Positions 18,745 through 27,986 of a DNA stretch of 64,000 nucleotides are shown here, in pieces. The first letter of the stretch is position 1. Each line of letters starts with the position of its first letter. A program made the translations under genes and the position numbers. Source of the stretch: Pseudomonas tritici (GTDB lineage: Bacteria; Pseudomonadota; Gammaproteobacteria; Pseudomonadales; Pseudomonadaceae). Under the pieces are notes generated by a model. The model was not told the origin of the DNA and did not search any database. It saw nothing but the letters and a program-made list of their open reading frames with translations. The stretch is taken from contig NZ_CP077084.1 in assembly GCF_014268275.3 (NCBI RefSeq), forward strand, positions 372,001 to 436,000, written 5' to 3'.

Positions 18745-20186
18745 AACAAATTGCCTGGCTCATGTTGAGTATCATCAGCCTGAGTGCCTGCACCGTCGGC
18801 CCGGACTTTCAGAAACCCCAGAGCCCGCAAGTGGCGCAATGGAGCGAACCCCAGGGCCGCAAGGCGGCCAGCCGCGCCGTCAGCGACCCGCTGCAGGAAC
18901 GCTGGTGGGATGTGTTCCACGACGAGCAACTCTCGGCCCTCACGCGTCGCGCGCTCACCGATAACCTCGACTTGAAACTGGCCAGCAGCCGCCTGCAACA
19001 AAGCCGCGCCGTACGCAAAGTGACCACTGCCGAGCGCTATCCCAACGTCAATGCCACCGGTGACTACCAACGCCAACGCAACAGTGGCAAAGGCCTGAGC
19101 GACCCGTCCGGCAACAACGGCCGTTCGGCCTTCAATCAATGGGACATGGGCTTCTCCGCCTCCTGGGAGCTGGATTTCTGGGGCCGCGTCAAACGTGAAA
19201 CCGAAGCCGCCGACGCCACCCTGCAAGTGGCTGAAAACGACCGTCGCGCTGTGCTGCTGTCAGTGTTGGCCGAGACCGCCCAGGACTACATCCAACTGCG
19301 CGGCGTACAGAACACCCGCGCCGTCACTGAGCAAAACCTCGACGTCGCCCGCCACAGCCTCAAGCTTTCGCAGTTGCGCTTGGCTGACGGCGTGGCGACA
19401 GATTTGGATGTGGCCGAAGCCGCTGCCCAAGTCGCCGCCATCGAAGCGCGCCTGCCAGATTTGCAACAGCGTCAGGACCAACTGATCAACGCCCTCAGCC
19501 TGCTGATGGGCGAGCCGCCGCAAGCCTTGCACGCGCAGTTGTCCAAGGACGCCGCCGTGCCGCAAACCCAGCGCCAGGTTGCAATTGGCTTGCCGTCGGA
19601 GTTGGCCGAGCGTCGCCCGGATATCCGCCAGGCCGAGGCCCGGCTGCACGCTGCCACCGCGAGCATCGGCGTAGCCAAGGGCGATTTTTACCCGCGCATC
19701 ACCTTGTCCGGCAGCCTCGGTTCCCAGGCCATGCAACTCTCGGATTTCGGTTCCTGGGGCTCACGCGCGTTTGCCTTCGGTCCGCAGTTCAGCCTGCCGC
19801 TGTTCAATGGCGGGCGTTTGCAAGGCATGCTGAACCTGCGCGAAGCCCAGCAACAGGAAGCGGCGCTTGCCTACCAGCAAACCGTACTGCGCGCCTGGCA
19901 TGAGATCGACGACCAGCTGACCCGCTACAACGCCAGCCAACTGCGGCGCGACAGCCTCGCTGAAGCCGTGCGCCAGAACCAGATCGCCCTGACCACCGCG
20001 CAGCATCAGTACGTTGAAGGGGTGGTGGATTTCGTCAACGTGCTGACCGTGCAAAGCGCGCTGCTGGCCACGCAAGAGCAGTGGGTGGAAAGCTCCACCG
20101 GTGTGTCCCTGGCGATGGTTGGCCTGTACAAAGCCTTGGGTGGCGGCTGGGAATCGGTGTACCCGCTGCAAGCCGCTGGGCGCTGA
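18741..20186 (+). CDS. Outer-membrane efflux lipoprotein, NodT/OprM family
   Basis: A 481-aa TolC-like outer-membrane factor. A lipoprotein signal with lipobox LSAC (Cys17) is followed by CTVGPDFQKP, the standard opening of this family. Two repeated OEP domains follow, with the FSASWELDFWGR and PSELAERRPDIRQAEARL signatures. It completes the EmrAB-OprM-type pump and overlaps the adaptor gene by 4 bp. Confidence 0.93.
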   Translation: MKQIAWLMLSIISLSACTVGPDFQKPQSPQVAQWSEPQGRKAASRAVSDPLQERWWDVFHDEQLSALTRRALTDNLDLKLASSRLQQSRAVRKVTTAERYPNVNATGDYQRQRNSGKGLSDPSGNNGRSAFNQWDMGFSASWELDFWGRVKRETEAADATLQVAENDRRAVLLSVLAETAQDYIQLRGVQNTRAVTEQNLDVARHSLKLSQLRLADGVATDLDVAEAAAQVAAIEARLPDLQQRQDQLINALSLLMGEPPQALHAQLSKDAAVPQTQRQVAIGLPSELAERRPDIRQAEARLHAATASIGVAKGDFYPRITLSGSLGSQAMQLSDFGSWGSRAFAFGPQFSLPLFNGGRLQGMLNLREAQQQEAALAYQQTVLRAWHEIDDQLTRYNASQLRRDSLAEAVRQNQIALTTAQHQYVEGVVDFVNVLTVQSALLATQEQWVESSTGVSLAMVGLYKALGGGWESVYPLQAAGR

Positions 20187-20220
20187 GTTACAAAGAGTTT
20201 TTGTCAGTCGCGAAATAAGG

Positions 20221-20239
20221 TGTAATGATAATTGCTCTC
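20221..20239. promoter_or_regulatory. Candidate Fur box upstream of the FecI-type sigma gene
   Basis: tgtaatgataattgctctc matches the 19-bp Fur consensus gataatgataatcattatc at about 13 of 19 positions, including nine in a row. It lies 22-40 nt before the ATG at 20261. This supports iron-repressed expression of the sigma/anti-sigma pair and argues against using the ATG at 20225, which falls inside the box. Confidence 0.7.
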
Positions 20240-20260
20240 AATAGTGTATCTGAGCTTTTC

Positions 20261-20770
20261 ATGGACACCGCGACTGACGGCCAGCAACAGCTTCATCTTT
20301 TGTACCGCGATCATCACGGCTGGCTCCAAGGCTGGCTGCGCAAGCGCCTGGGCGATCGCGAACACGCCGCCGATATCGCGCAAGACACCTTCCTGCGCCT
20401 GCTGGTGTCGGGACGCTTCCCCGGCGATAAGGAAAGCCGCAGCTACCTGGCGCAGATCGCACGCAACCTGGTGATCGACCAATGGCGGCGCCTGCGCATT
20501 GAGCGCGCCTATTTGGAAAGCATCGCGCACTTGCCCGAGCCGGAGTCGCCGTCCCTGGAAACCCGCGCGCTGATCCTCGAAACCCTGATGCGGATCGACG
20601 CCATGCTCGACCGCATGCCTGACAACGTGCGCCGCGCATTCCTGCTGTCGCAGTTCGAAGGTCTGAGCTATGCACAGATCGCCGAGCGTTTGGGCGTCAC
20701 CGTCAGCTCGGTGCAGAAATACATGACCCGTGCGATTGTGGCTTGCTACCAAGTAGCTTACGAAGAATGA
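20261..20770 (+). CDS. ECF sigma factor, FecI family (iron-starvation type)
   Basis: A 169-aa sigma factor. Region 2 contains the LYRDHHGWLQGWLRKRLGD and AADIAQDTFLRLL segments. Region 4 has a helix-turn-helix (LSYAQIAERLGVTVSSVQKY). It directs RNA polymerase to the neighbouring TonB-dependent receptor promoter when the receptor senses its siderophore. The longer ORF start at 20225 lies within the Fur box, so ATG 20261 is preferred. It overlaps fecR by 4 bp. Confidence 0.94.
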   Translation: MDTATDGQQQLHLLYRDHHGWLQGWLRKRLGDREHAADIAQDTFLRLLVSGRFPGDKESRSYLAQIARNLVIDQWRRLRIERAYLESIAHLPEPESPSLETRALILETLMRIDAMLDRMPDNVRRAFLLSQFEGLSYAQIAERLGVTVSSVQKYMTRAIVACYQVAYEE

Positions 20771-21717
20771 AACATGACGCGCCTATTGCCCAGGCCATTG
20801 TCGAGCAAGCCAGCGAGTGGCTGATGCTGCAATGGGGCGGCGACCTGCAAGGCGAACAACGCCAGGCCTTTGCCCGCTGGCAGGCCGCCGACCCGGAACA
20901 CCGGCGTGCCTGGCAGCGTTTGCAGCACTTGCAACACACCCTTGGGACCGTACCCGCCGACAGCGCCCGCGCAGTGTTGCGCGACACACCGGACACCCAG
21001 CGCCGCGCGGCGCTAAAGCTGCTGGGCGTGTTGTTGATGGCCGGCGGCAGTGGTTACTTGGTGCAACGCAGCGAACCCTGGCAAGCCGCGTTCGCCGAAT
21101 ATCGCACCCACACCGGTGAGATTCGTCACGTCACCCTGAGCGACGGCACGCGCCTGGACCTCAACAGCGACAGTGCGGTGGACCTGCGTTTCAGCAGCAC
21201 TGAGCGGCGTATCCGCCTGATCCGGGGTGAGATCTTGCTGACCAGCGGGCACGACCCGGTTCGACCTTTAATCGTCGAAACCCCAGCGGGTGATGTGCAG
21301 GCGCTGGGCACGCGCTTTGCCGTGCGCGAGCTGCCCGACGGCAGCCGTGTCGACCTGTTCGAAGGCCGCGTGCGCGTCACCCCGTTGCATGGCGCAGCCG
21401 TGCAGATGAATGCGGGCGACAGCCTATGGTTCAACCAGCGCCAAAGCTCGGCGCTGGCGGCGGTGAGCGCCAATGCCAGCAGTTGGACCGAACACCGCCT
21501 GATCGCCGAGCGCCAACCGCTGGGTGAGTTTGTCGCGCAACTGAGCCGTTATCGTCCGGGGTTATTACGGTGTGATCAGGCGGTGGCGGGCTTGTTGCTC
21601 ACCGGCGTGTTTCCGCTGAACGATACCGACGCCATTCTCGCCGCGTTGGAGCGTTCGTTGCCGGTACAGGTGCAGGCGGTCACGCGCTATTGGGTGACGA
21701 TCAAGGCGCGGGTCTGA
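20767..21717 (+). CDS. FecR-family anti-sigma/sigma regulator
   Basis: A 316-aa inner-membrane regulator. An N-terminal DUF4880 cytoplasmic region (EQASEWLMLQWGGDLQGEQR) binds the sigma factor. One TM segment lies near residues 86-103 (LKLLGVLLMAGGSGYLV). A periplasmic FecR domain follows (TLSDGTRLDLNSDSAVDLRF), and the C-terminal STN-like region contacts the receptor's signalling domain. ATG 20767 overlaps the sigma stop (ATGA). It relays the occupied state of the receptor to the sigma factor. Confidence 0.94.
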   Translation: MKHDAPIAQAIVEQASEWLMLQWGGDLQGEQRQAFARWQAADPEHRRAWQRLQHLQHTLGTVPADSARAVLRDTPDTQRRAALKLLGVLLMAGGSGYLVQRSEPWQAAFAEYRTHTGEIRHVTLSDGTRLDLNSDSAVDLRFSSTERRIRLIRGEILLTSGHDPVRPLIVETPAGDVQALGTRFAVRELPDGSRVDLFEGRVRVTPLHGAAVQMNAGDSLWFNQRQSSALAAVSANASSWTEHRLIAERQPLGEFVAQLSRYRPGLLRCDQAVAGLLLTGVFPLNDTDAILAALERSLPVQVQAVTRYWVTIKARV

Positions 21718-21809
21718 ACATTTTTTCAGGCGTGCTTGTCGGTTTTTGCGTCCCGCTCGGGATACCTCTTGAAAGCCAATCAAGAAGCGTTCTCATGGGG
21801 AGTCTTGCA

Positions 21810-24263
21810 ATGCCGCACCACCCAATCCAACCCTTGGCCCGCGCCCTGCGCCGTGGCTTGTTTGTCAGCCTGTTGGCGACGGTGCCGATGGTACCGACTT
21901 TCGCTCATGCCGAAGAAAGCGCCGAGACGCTGCGCAGCTACAACATTCCAGCCGGCAGCCTCGACCAGGCGCTGAACCGCTTTGCCAGTGCCTCAGGCAT
22001 CTTGCTGTCGGTGGACGCCACGCTCACCGAAGGCAAGCGCAGTGCCGGTTTGCAGGGGCGCTTCGGGGTCGGGTCCGGCCTGGAACGGCTGCTGGCGGGC
22101 AGCGGTTTGTTGGCGGTGCAATCCCAGGGTGGTTGGTCGTTGCAGGCGATTCCCAATGGCGGGCCTTTGCAGCTTGGCGCCACCCAGATCAGCGGCCAGC
22201 AAGCGCAGGAAAGTGCCTGGGGCCCGGTGGACGGCATCGTGGCAACGCGCAGTGCGTCCGGCAGCAAGACGGACTCATCGCTGGTGGAAATCCCCCAAAC
22301 GATCAACGTGATCACCGCCGCCGAAATCAAGGCGCGTGGGGCCCAGAGCGTCACCCAGGCGTTGCTCTACACCCCTGGCATGAGCGCTGGCGGCTTCGCC
22401 GACCGGGTCAAGTTGTTCGATGAGCCGACTTCCCGGGGCTTCTCGCCCACGCCGCTTTACCTCGATGGTTTGCACCTGCCCTACGGCGGCGGCAGTACCG
22501 GGGGCGCGTTGCAGATCGAGCCGTATTCCCTGGAACGCATCGAAGTGCTCAAGGGCCCGGCCTCGGTGCTTTATGGGCAGAACCAGCCCGGCGGCATCGT
22601 CAATATGGTCAGCAAGCGACCCAGCGCAACCCCGATACACCAAGTGGTACTGGAAGCCGGCACCTACGAGCATAAAAGCGCGGCTATCGACCTGAGCGGC
22701 CCGCTGGATGAGCAGGGGCAATTTCTGTATCGCCTCACCGGCCTGGCCAACGATGGGCAGGACGAAGTCAATTACGTCGAAAACAAACGCCAGTTCATCG
22801 CGCCCAGCCTCACCTGGCGGCCCAACGATGACACCAACGTGACGCTGTTCGCGCAGTACCAGAAAGACAAAGGCGTGCCCGAAGCCCAAGGCTTGCCGGC
22901 GTCCGGCACCTTGTGGGACAACCCCAACGGCAAGATCAAGCGCGACCTGTTCATAGGCGAACCGGGCGTCAACCAGTACAACCGCGAGCAATACGTGCTG
23001 GGCTACGAGGTTTCCCACCGCCTCAACGACACCTGGACCCTCAAGCAGAACGCACGCTACGCCGAGGTCGACGACCGCTACACCGCACCGTTGCACGGCT
23101 ACCGTTTTGTCGCCAACCCGGTCACCGGCGTGCAGGACCAACGCTACCTGCAACGCTTCGGTGTGGACTGGGCGCAGAACAACAAAGTGTTTGGCGTGGA
23201 CAGCATCGCCCAGGCCGAATTCGACACGGGTGCGTTCTCCCACACCATGATCTTCGGCCTGGATTACTACCATTCCAACTCGCAGTTCCATGGTTTGTAC
23301 GATCGCAACCCGCCGATCATCGACCTGTTCAAGCCGGTCTATGGCCAGCGCTTGAACTTTGGCCAGCCGTATCGCTGGGACCGCACCATCACTCAGACCG
23401 GCCTCTACGTGCAGGACCAGATCAAGTGGGACAAATGGGCGTTGGTCCTCGGCGGTCGCTACGACTGGGCCAACGTGGTCAATAAAGAACCCCTGACCGA
23501 TACCCGCTTCGCCAGCAAAGACCAGGCGTTCACTGGGCGTGCGGGACTGGTGTACCTGTTCGATAACGGCCTGGCACCCTTCGTCAGTTATACGGAATCC
23601 TTCCTGCCGTTGGCGGGCACCGATGCGAACCAAAAGCCGTTCGAGCCGTCCACCGGCAACCAATACGAAGTCGGCGTGAAGTACCAGCCGCCCGGCCAGA
23701 AGAGTTTCGTGCAGGTTTCGGTCTACCAACTGGACCAGGAAAATGTGCTCACCACCAATCCCGTGGACACCACCTTCAGCACCCAAAGCGGCGCCATGCG
23801 TTCACGCGGAGTGGAGCTGGAAGCCAAGGCTGCGCTTAGCGACGCTTGGGACATCGTCGCATCGGCGTCGCGCAACGACATCAAATACACCAAGGACAAC
23901 GACGGCCGCCAAGGCCGCCACCCTGCCGGCATCTCGCCGCTCACCGCATCGATGTGGGTCAATTACACCGTGCTCGGCGACACTCCACTGGCCGGCCTCG
24001 GCGCAGGCCTGGGCGTACGCTACGCGCGCCAAAGCCTGGGCGACTACTACGAAGGCGCCTTCAACGTGCCGTCCTACAGCGTCTACGACGCCAGCCTGAG
24101 CTACGACCTGAGCCGTTCGCCGCTCAAGCTCAAAGGCGTGAAACTGGCGATGAACGTGCAGAACCTCACTAACAAAACCTACGTGTCGCAGTGCACCAGT
24201 AATCTGGATTGCTACTACGGGGAAGGGCGCACGGTGGTGTCGAGCCTGACCTACGACTGGTAG
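21810..24263 (+). CDS. TonB-dependent siderophore receptor (transducer), FhuA/FoxA/FiuA-like
   Basis: An 817-aa outer-membrane receptor. It has a Sec signal ending AHA at residue 34, then an N-terminal signalling STN domain (about 42-110, YNIPAGSLDQALNRFASASG). A plug domain (about 140-260) carries VEIPQTINVITAAEI and YLDGLHLPYGG, and a 22-strand barrel ends in the C-terminal W. The GGMRSRGVELEAK-type strand and a late cysteine pair (SQCTSNLDCYYG) are typical of hydroxamate receptors of the ferrichrome/ferrioxamine group. The STN domain together with the adjacent FecI/FecR genes makes it a cell-surface-signalling transducer. GGGGAG 7 nt before ATG 21810 decides the start. The exact ligand cannot be read from sequence. 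Confidence 0.93.
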   Translation: MPHHPIQPLARALRRGLFVSLLATVPMVPTFAHAEESAETLRSYNIPAGSLDQALNRFASASGILLSVDATLTEGKRSAGLQGRFGVGSGLERLLAGSGLLAVQSQGGWSLQAIPNGGPLQLGATQISGQQAQESAWGPVDGIVATRSASGSKTDSSLVEIPQTINVITAAEIKARGAQSVTQALLYTPGMSAGGFADRVKLFDEPTSRGFSPTPLYLDGLHLPYGGGSTGGALQIEPYSLERIEVLKGPASVLYGQNQPGGIVNMVSKRPSATPIHQVVLEAGTYEHKSAAIDLSGPLDEQGQFLYRLTGLANDGQDEVNYVENKRQFIAPSLTWRPNDDTNVTLFAQYQKDKGVPEAQGLPASGTLWDNPNGKIKRDLFIGEPGVNQYNREQYVLGYEVSHRLNDTWTLKQNARYAEVDDRYTAPLHGYRFVANPVTGVQDQRYLQRFGVDWAQNNKVFGVDSIAQAEFDTGAFSHTMIFGLDYYHSNSQFHGLYDRNPPIIDLFKPVYGQRLNFGQPYRWDRTITQTGLYVQDQIKWDKWALVLGGRYDWANVVNKEPLTDTRFASKDQAFTGRAGLVYLFDNGLAPFVSYTESFLPLAGTDANQKPFEPSTGNQYEVGVKYQPPGQKSFVQVSVYQLDQENVLTTNPVDTTFSTQSGAMRSRGVELEAKAALSDAWDIVASASRNDIKYTKDNDGRQGRHPAGISPLTASMWVNYTVLGDTPLAGLGAGLGVRYARQSLGDYYEGAFNVPSYSVYDASLSYDLSRSPLKLKGVKLAMNVQNLTNKTYVSQCTSNLDCYYGEGRTVVSSLTYDW

Positions 24264-24361
24264 GTAATCGGTTGTAGGAGGCCTCCTGATTGAGTGGGGT
24301 GTGAACTTTGAACGTCTCGCGAGCGTTAGCTTCGGCTGGCAACCCTCGCGAGATACTGCCC

Positions 24362-24931
24362 ATGTCCATCGCCGAAAATCCCTATGCCACACCGCGCTCC
24401 AGCCTGAGCTGGATGCCGGTTCGTGAACCGATGTTTCTGGTCGTGGCCCCGCGCAAATTCCTCGTCATGATGCTGCTGACGCTGGGCGGCTACTTCGTCT
24501 ACTGGCTCTACCGACAATGGACGTTTTATCAGCGGGCCACGGGCAAGAGGCTATGGCCCTGGGTTCGGGTGCTATTTCCGGCGTGCTATTTCTGTTCGCT
24601 GATCCTCAGCGTGATGCGTGAACTGGAGCAGGGCGAGTCCGCCTACCACTGGTGGCCACGTTGCCTGGCGGTGGCGATTTTTGTGTGCGGGTGTTTGCCC
24701 TTCACGGTGTTGTGGCTGCTTTCACCGTTCGCCGCACTCGCTGTAGCTGCCTGCATCGCAATGTTGCAGGTCGCGCTGGCGTTGCAGTTGCAAGATGCGA
24801 TTAATCATTTGGAGCATGACCCCGACGGGGCGAGAAACACGCATCTCACGAGCGCCAATTGGGTTGCAATAGTGGTTGGGCTGCTGGGATGGGGGTGGGT
24901 TGTGACAGGCGTGGTGTGGGGCGCCGGTTGA
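24362..24931 (+). CDS. Hypothetical integral membrane protein
   Basis: A 189-aa protein with four to five TM segments (FLVMMLLTLGGYFVYWLY, a central FPACYFCSLILSV, a tandem pair in the middle and a C-terminal ANWVAIVVGLLGWGWVV). The cytoplasmic N-terminus begins IAENPYATPRSS, a proline-rich opening seen in DUF4234/YckC-like small membrane proteins of pseudomonads. I do not recognise a specific function. It is transcribed away from the receptor gene and converges with the next gene. Confidence 0.7.
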   Translation: MSIAENPYATPRSSLSWMPVREPMFLVVAPRKFLVMMLLTLGGYFVYWLYRQWTFYQRATGKRLWPWVRVLFPACYFCSLILSVMRELEQGESAYHWWPRCLAVAIFVCGCLPFTVLWLLSPFAALAVAACIAMLQVALALQLQDAINHLEHDPDGARNTHLTSANWVAIVVGLLGWGWVVTGVVWGAG

Positions 24932-24942
24932 GGGGGAGTGTT

Positions 24943-25647
24943 TCAAGGGTTCTGCAAAAATACCACATACCCCCGAAACCACTCACTCCGCTGCAAATAC
25001 CCAGGTTCCTCCCACGTCCCGCCTTGAATCAGCCCGATCTTGAACGGCAACCCCAGCCTATTCATTCGTGGCAGGTACGCCGCGTAATCCGGAATGCTGT
25101 GCCGCCCTTGATAGGTCTGCACTACCACTTCATCCACCACGCCTTTGAGCTGCGCAATGGCGGCCGGGTCGGCGTTGCTGCTCCAATCCATCAGGCCAGT
25201 GATGCTCAAGCGCAGGTCGGCCGGCAGGCGTTGGCGCAGGTCGCGCAGGAAGTCGGCGTATTCGTGCAGGTATTGGGTGCGGGCGTCGAAGTCGATCTGG
25301 ATCCCGACGACCGGGTTGCCCGCTTCACGCCAGCGTTGCACCTGGCCGAGCAGTTGACGGTAGACCTGTTCTGGCCAGCGCAGGGTGTGGGCGCGGTAGA
25401 CGATCCAGATTTCACCCTGAGTGATGCGCGGCACGCTGATGCCCTGCGCGATCATCTGCACGCCGCGCCCTGGCGCGCGGCGGGTGGCGTTGATCTGGCC
25501 CTGAAGGATATACAGGGTTTTGGCCTGCTTGAGCACCGGTTGTGGGGTGACGCCGCTCCACAGCCAAAAGGCGTCATAGTTGCGGGCGTCGACGGCGCCG
25601 AAGGCCGGGCTTGCCAGTAACAGCAAGCCTAGCCACAGGTGTTTCAC
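24943..25647 (-). CDS. DUF3142 domain-containing secreted protein
   Basis: A 234-aa protein with an N-terminal signal peptide (VKHLWLGLLLLASPAFG) and a TIM-barrel-like DUF3142 domain. Segments such as VVGIQIDFDART, LSITGLMDWS and DEVVVQTYQG resemble glycoside-hydrolase-like strands. The Asp-rich QIDFD segment could be catalytic, but this is inference. I choose GTG 25647, whose first bases overlap the stop of the preceding gene (GTGA); the ORF extends to another GTG at 25674. It is co-transcribed with the 722-aa gene upstream. Confidence 0.82.
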   Translation of the reverse strand: MKHLWLGLLLLASPAFGAVDARNYDAFWLWSGVTPQPVLKQAKTLYILQGQINATRRAPGRGVQMIAQGISVPRITQGEIWIVYRAHTLRWPEQVYRQLLGQVQRWREAGNPVVGIQIDFDARTQYLHEYADFLRDLRQRLPADLRLSITGLMDWSSNADPAAIAQLKGVVDEVVVQTYQGRHSIPDYAAYLPRMNRLGLPFKIGLIQGGTWEEPGYLQRSEWFRGYVVFLQNP

Positions 25648-27812
25648 CAGTAGTACTGCAGCGACTTGCCCCACTGGGTGTCGGCAAAGCTGCTTTTCAA
25701 CTGGCGGAACCAGGCTTTGCGCACGGCGGGCTCAACGTCTTGCCCGCCGCAGCTGTTGTAGCCGGACGGCCCATAGCAGTTGATGACGCGGAACAGCGCG
25801 TAGGCCCTGTCATTCTTCGGCGCCTTGGTATTGCCGATCACCTGTTTGTAGCCGTCCAGGCGCGAGAAGGTTTCGCCCTTGAAGTCCGATGCGGTGCTGC
25901 CCAGGCTGCCGGCGGCGCGCGCCTGCTCCAATGGCATGCCGTCCAGGCCGTTACGCAGGATGAATTCACCCAGGCAGTTCAGGCCCTGTGGATTCTTCGC
26001 GTCATTTTGCAGGACGGCGGCGGTTTGCGTGATGGCTGGGCAGGCGTAGCCGGATTCGGCTTTATCGCCATTCCACTGGAACAGCTTCAAGGTCTGGCTG
26101 GCGCTGTAGACGTAGCCCAAGCTGGTACCCAGCTTATCTTCAGGGGCAGCGACCGGCAGTTGCTTGAGGTCCTCGGCGAATGTCGCGTACTGGCCGCGCA
26201 GCAGGTCTTTGTAGAGCAGCACGAATTGCGCGGTCTGGCGTTCCAGCGGGTCGCTGGCCTGGGCGATCTGCTGGCGCAGCAGCTCAGGGCCTGCAACGTT
26301 GCGCAGCAGAATGTAGCGCACCTGCTTGGCGCTGATCGGCGAATCGGCGGCGAACACTTTGGCCAACTGGCCGCTGCGCTCGTAGTTCATCGCCAACGCC
26401 AGCTCAAGCTGGTCGCGTTGCAGCGGCATTTTCGCCAGGGGCAGCAGTTGCAGCCATAGTGCTTCGGCGCCTTTCCAGTCTTGCTTGGCTTCCAGGGCCA
26501 GTGCGCGCAGGGTCTGTTGGCTGAAGGCGAAGTAGTTCAGGCTCGACGGCACGCTCTGGGGCAACTGCTTCAAGGCGGCGTCCGGTTGATGCTCGATGTA
26601 CAACGCACACACCGCCAGCAAGTAGTCGTACAGCTCCGGCGCGCTGGCGAATGCGGCTTTTTGCTTCTCCAAGTCGGCGCGGGACAGGGCAGGCTGGTTG
26701 CCACCGCGCATCACCATCAGGTCGCTGACAAGCTGGATCATCGGCGTGGTGACGGTCTCGCTATTAACCATCAACAGCTTGAGGTCGGCTTCCTCCACCA
26801 GTTCGTCCACCGACACATTGCGCTGCGTATCAGTCGCCTGAGTCATCGCCCAGGCGTAGGCCTCGGCGAGCTTGGTGTTGTCACCCGCCAGCCAATACAC
26901 GCGGCGCAACAGGCCACGGGCGGAGGCCACGTAATCGCCCTGTGGATAAGTTTTCAGGTAGGTGAGGAATCCTTCTTCGGCATCGCTCAGGGCGGACTTA
27001 TCCACATGCTCAAGACGCGGCATGCCGTATTCGTCGAAGGCTTCAGCCTGGGCCTGGTTCAAAGAAGTGCGCGCCGTCATGTACAGCGCGGTTTCCTGCA
27101 GCCAAGGCACATTGCTACTGCTGGCAGCGGCAAAACCGCGTTCGGCGTCACTGAAACGACCGCTGTAGAAGTCGGCGGCGGCCTGCAGGTAAGTGCGAAA
27201 CAGCTGGCCGTCGGCGGACTGGATCTGCTGGGCGTCCGCCACTTGGCCGTCCCAGGAGCAGGCGGTCAGCAACTGCAAACGCGCCTTCACCAGCACCTCG
27301 CGCTCGGCCGCCGGCATGTCAGCCTTGATCACCTGGCTGATAAATGCGGTGGCGCTGTCATCGTCGTTGCTGCGGCAGCGGCTGCCCTCGCCATTGAGGA
27401 ACGCTTCACCGGCGGTTTTGTACTCGTCGCGCTTGATGCCCAGAGCTTGGAGCAGCGTGTCGAGTTCGGCGGTGCGCGAGTCGTCCGGCTTGTTGTCGGG
27501 TTCTTCGTTTGTGCTGCGCATAGGCGCCAGTCGATAGACCGGGAAGGGCACCGGGCCAAAGCCCTGGGCCAGGTCGTCTTCGCTCAAGGCATTGGGCGCC
27601 AGGAGCGCAGCCTTTTTGTCCGCCAGCAGCAGGCGCAGGTTGACGCGGCTGTCGTTGCCCGGGTTGAGGAAGGGTTGGTTGCTGCACGCGTCGAGACTGT
27701 CACGCGAGACCCGCCAATCGGGGTAGCACGAGTCGTCGGAGCTGGCCTGGGCCTGTTGGGTCATACCCGCGAGCAGTGCCAGTGCCAGGGGTGACAGAAA
27801 ACCGATGCGCAT
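25644..27812 (-). CDS. Large secreted repeat (TPR-like) protein of unknown function
   Basis: A 722-aa protein with a clean Sec signal (MRIGFLSPLALALLAG, cleavage after AQA). Most of the rest is amphipathic helices resembling degenerate tetratricopeptide repeats (SDAERGFAAASS, EGFLTYLKTYPQGDYVASAR). Cysteines cluster at the N-terminus (DDSCYPDWRVSRDSLDACSN) and C-terminus (INCYGPSGYNSCGGQD), suggesting periplasmic disulphides. I know no characterised homologue. It forms an operon with the DUF3142 gene through a 4-bp overlap. I start at ATG 27812, because the upstream extension lacks a signal peptide and a ribosome binding site. Confidence 0.8.
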   Translation of the reverse strand: MRIGFLSPLALALLAGMTQQAQASSDDSCYPDWRVSRDSLDACSNQPFLNPGNDSRVNLRLLLADKKAALLAPNALSEDDLAQGFGPVPFPVYRLAPMRSTNEEPDNKPDDSRTAELDTLLQALGIKRDEYKTAGEAFLNGEGSRCRSNDDDSATAFISQVIKADMPAAEREVLVKARLQLLTACSWDGQVADAQQIQSADGQLFRTYLQAAADFYSGRFSDAERGFAAASSSNVPWLQETALYMTARTSLNQAQAEAFDEYGMPRLEHVDKSALSDAEEGFLTYLKTYPQGDYVASARGLLRRVYWLAGDNTKLAEAYAWAMTQATDTQRNVSVDELVEEADLKLLMVNSETVTTPMIQLVSDLMVMRGGNQPALSRADLEKQKAAFASAPELYDYLLAVCALYIEHQPDAALKQLPQSVPSSLNYFAFSQQTLRALALEAKQDWKGAEALWLQLLPLAKMPLQRDQLELALAMNYERSGQLAKVFAADSPISAKQVRYILLRNVAGPELLRQQIAQASDPLERQTAQFVLLYKDLLRGQYATFAEDLKQLPVAAPEDKLGTSLGYVYSASQTLKLFQWNGDKAESGYACPAITQTAAVLQNDAKNPQGLNCLGEFILRNGLDGMPLEQARAAGSLGSTASDFKGETFSRLDGYKQVIGNTKAPKNDRAYALFRVINCYGPSGYNSCGGQDVEPAVRKAWFRQLKSSFADTQWGKSLQYYW

Positions 27813-27986
27813 GACGTGTCCTTGATCCTGAGTCCTTGGAGGAGGGCAATAATAGCGTGTTCCTACGGTCGCTTCGGAGAAGCCCTGCACAAATTGCCGA
27901 TTTATCGGGTTATAGAAGCGAATCAGGGGCTTTTGTCCTAGAGTGGCGGTGTTTGCACTCAGGCAATCAAGGGCAGGGGAATCGAG

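Noticed and set aside
24276..24287. 12-bp palindrome aggaggcctcct after the TonB receptor gene
   Set aside because: Short, without spacer or T tract; may belong to a weak terminator, but there is not enough to call it.
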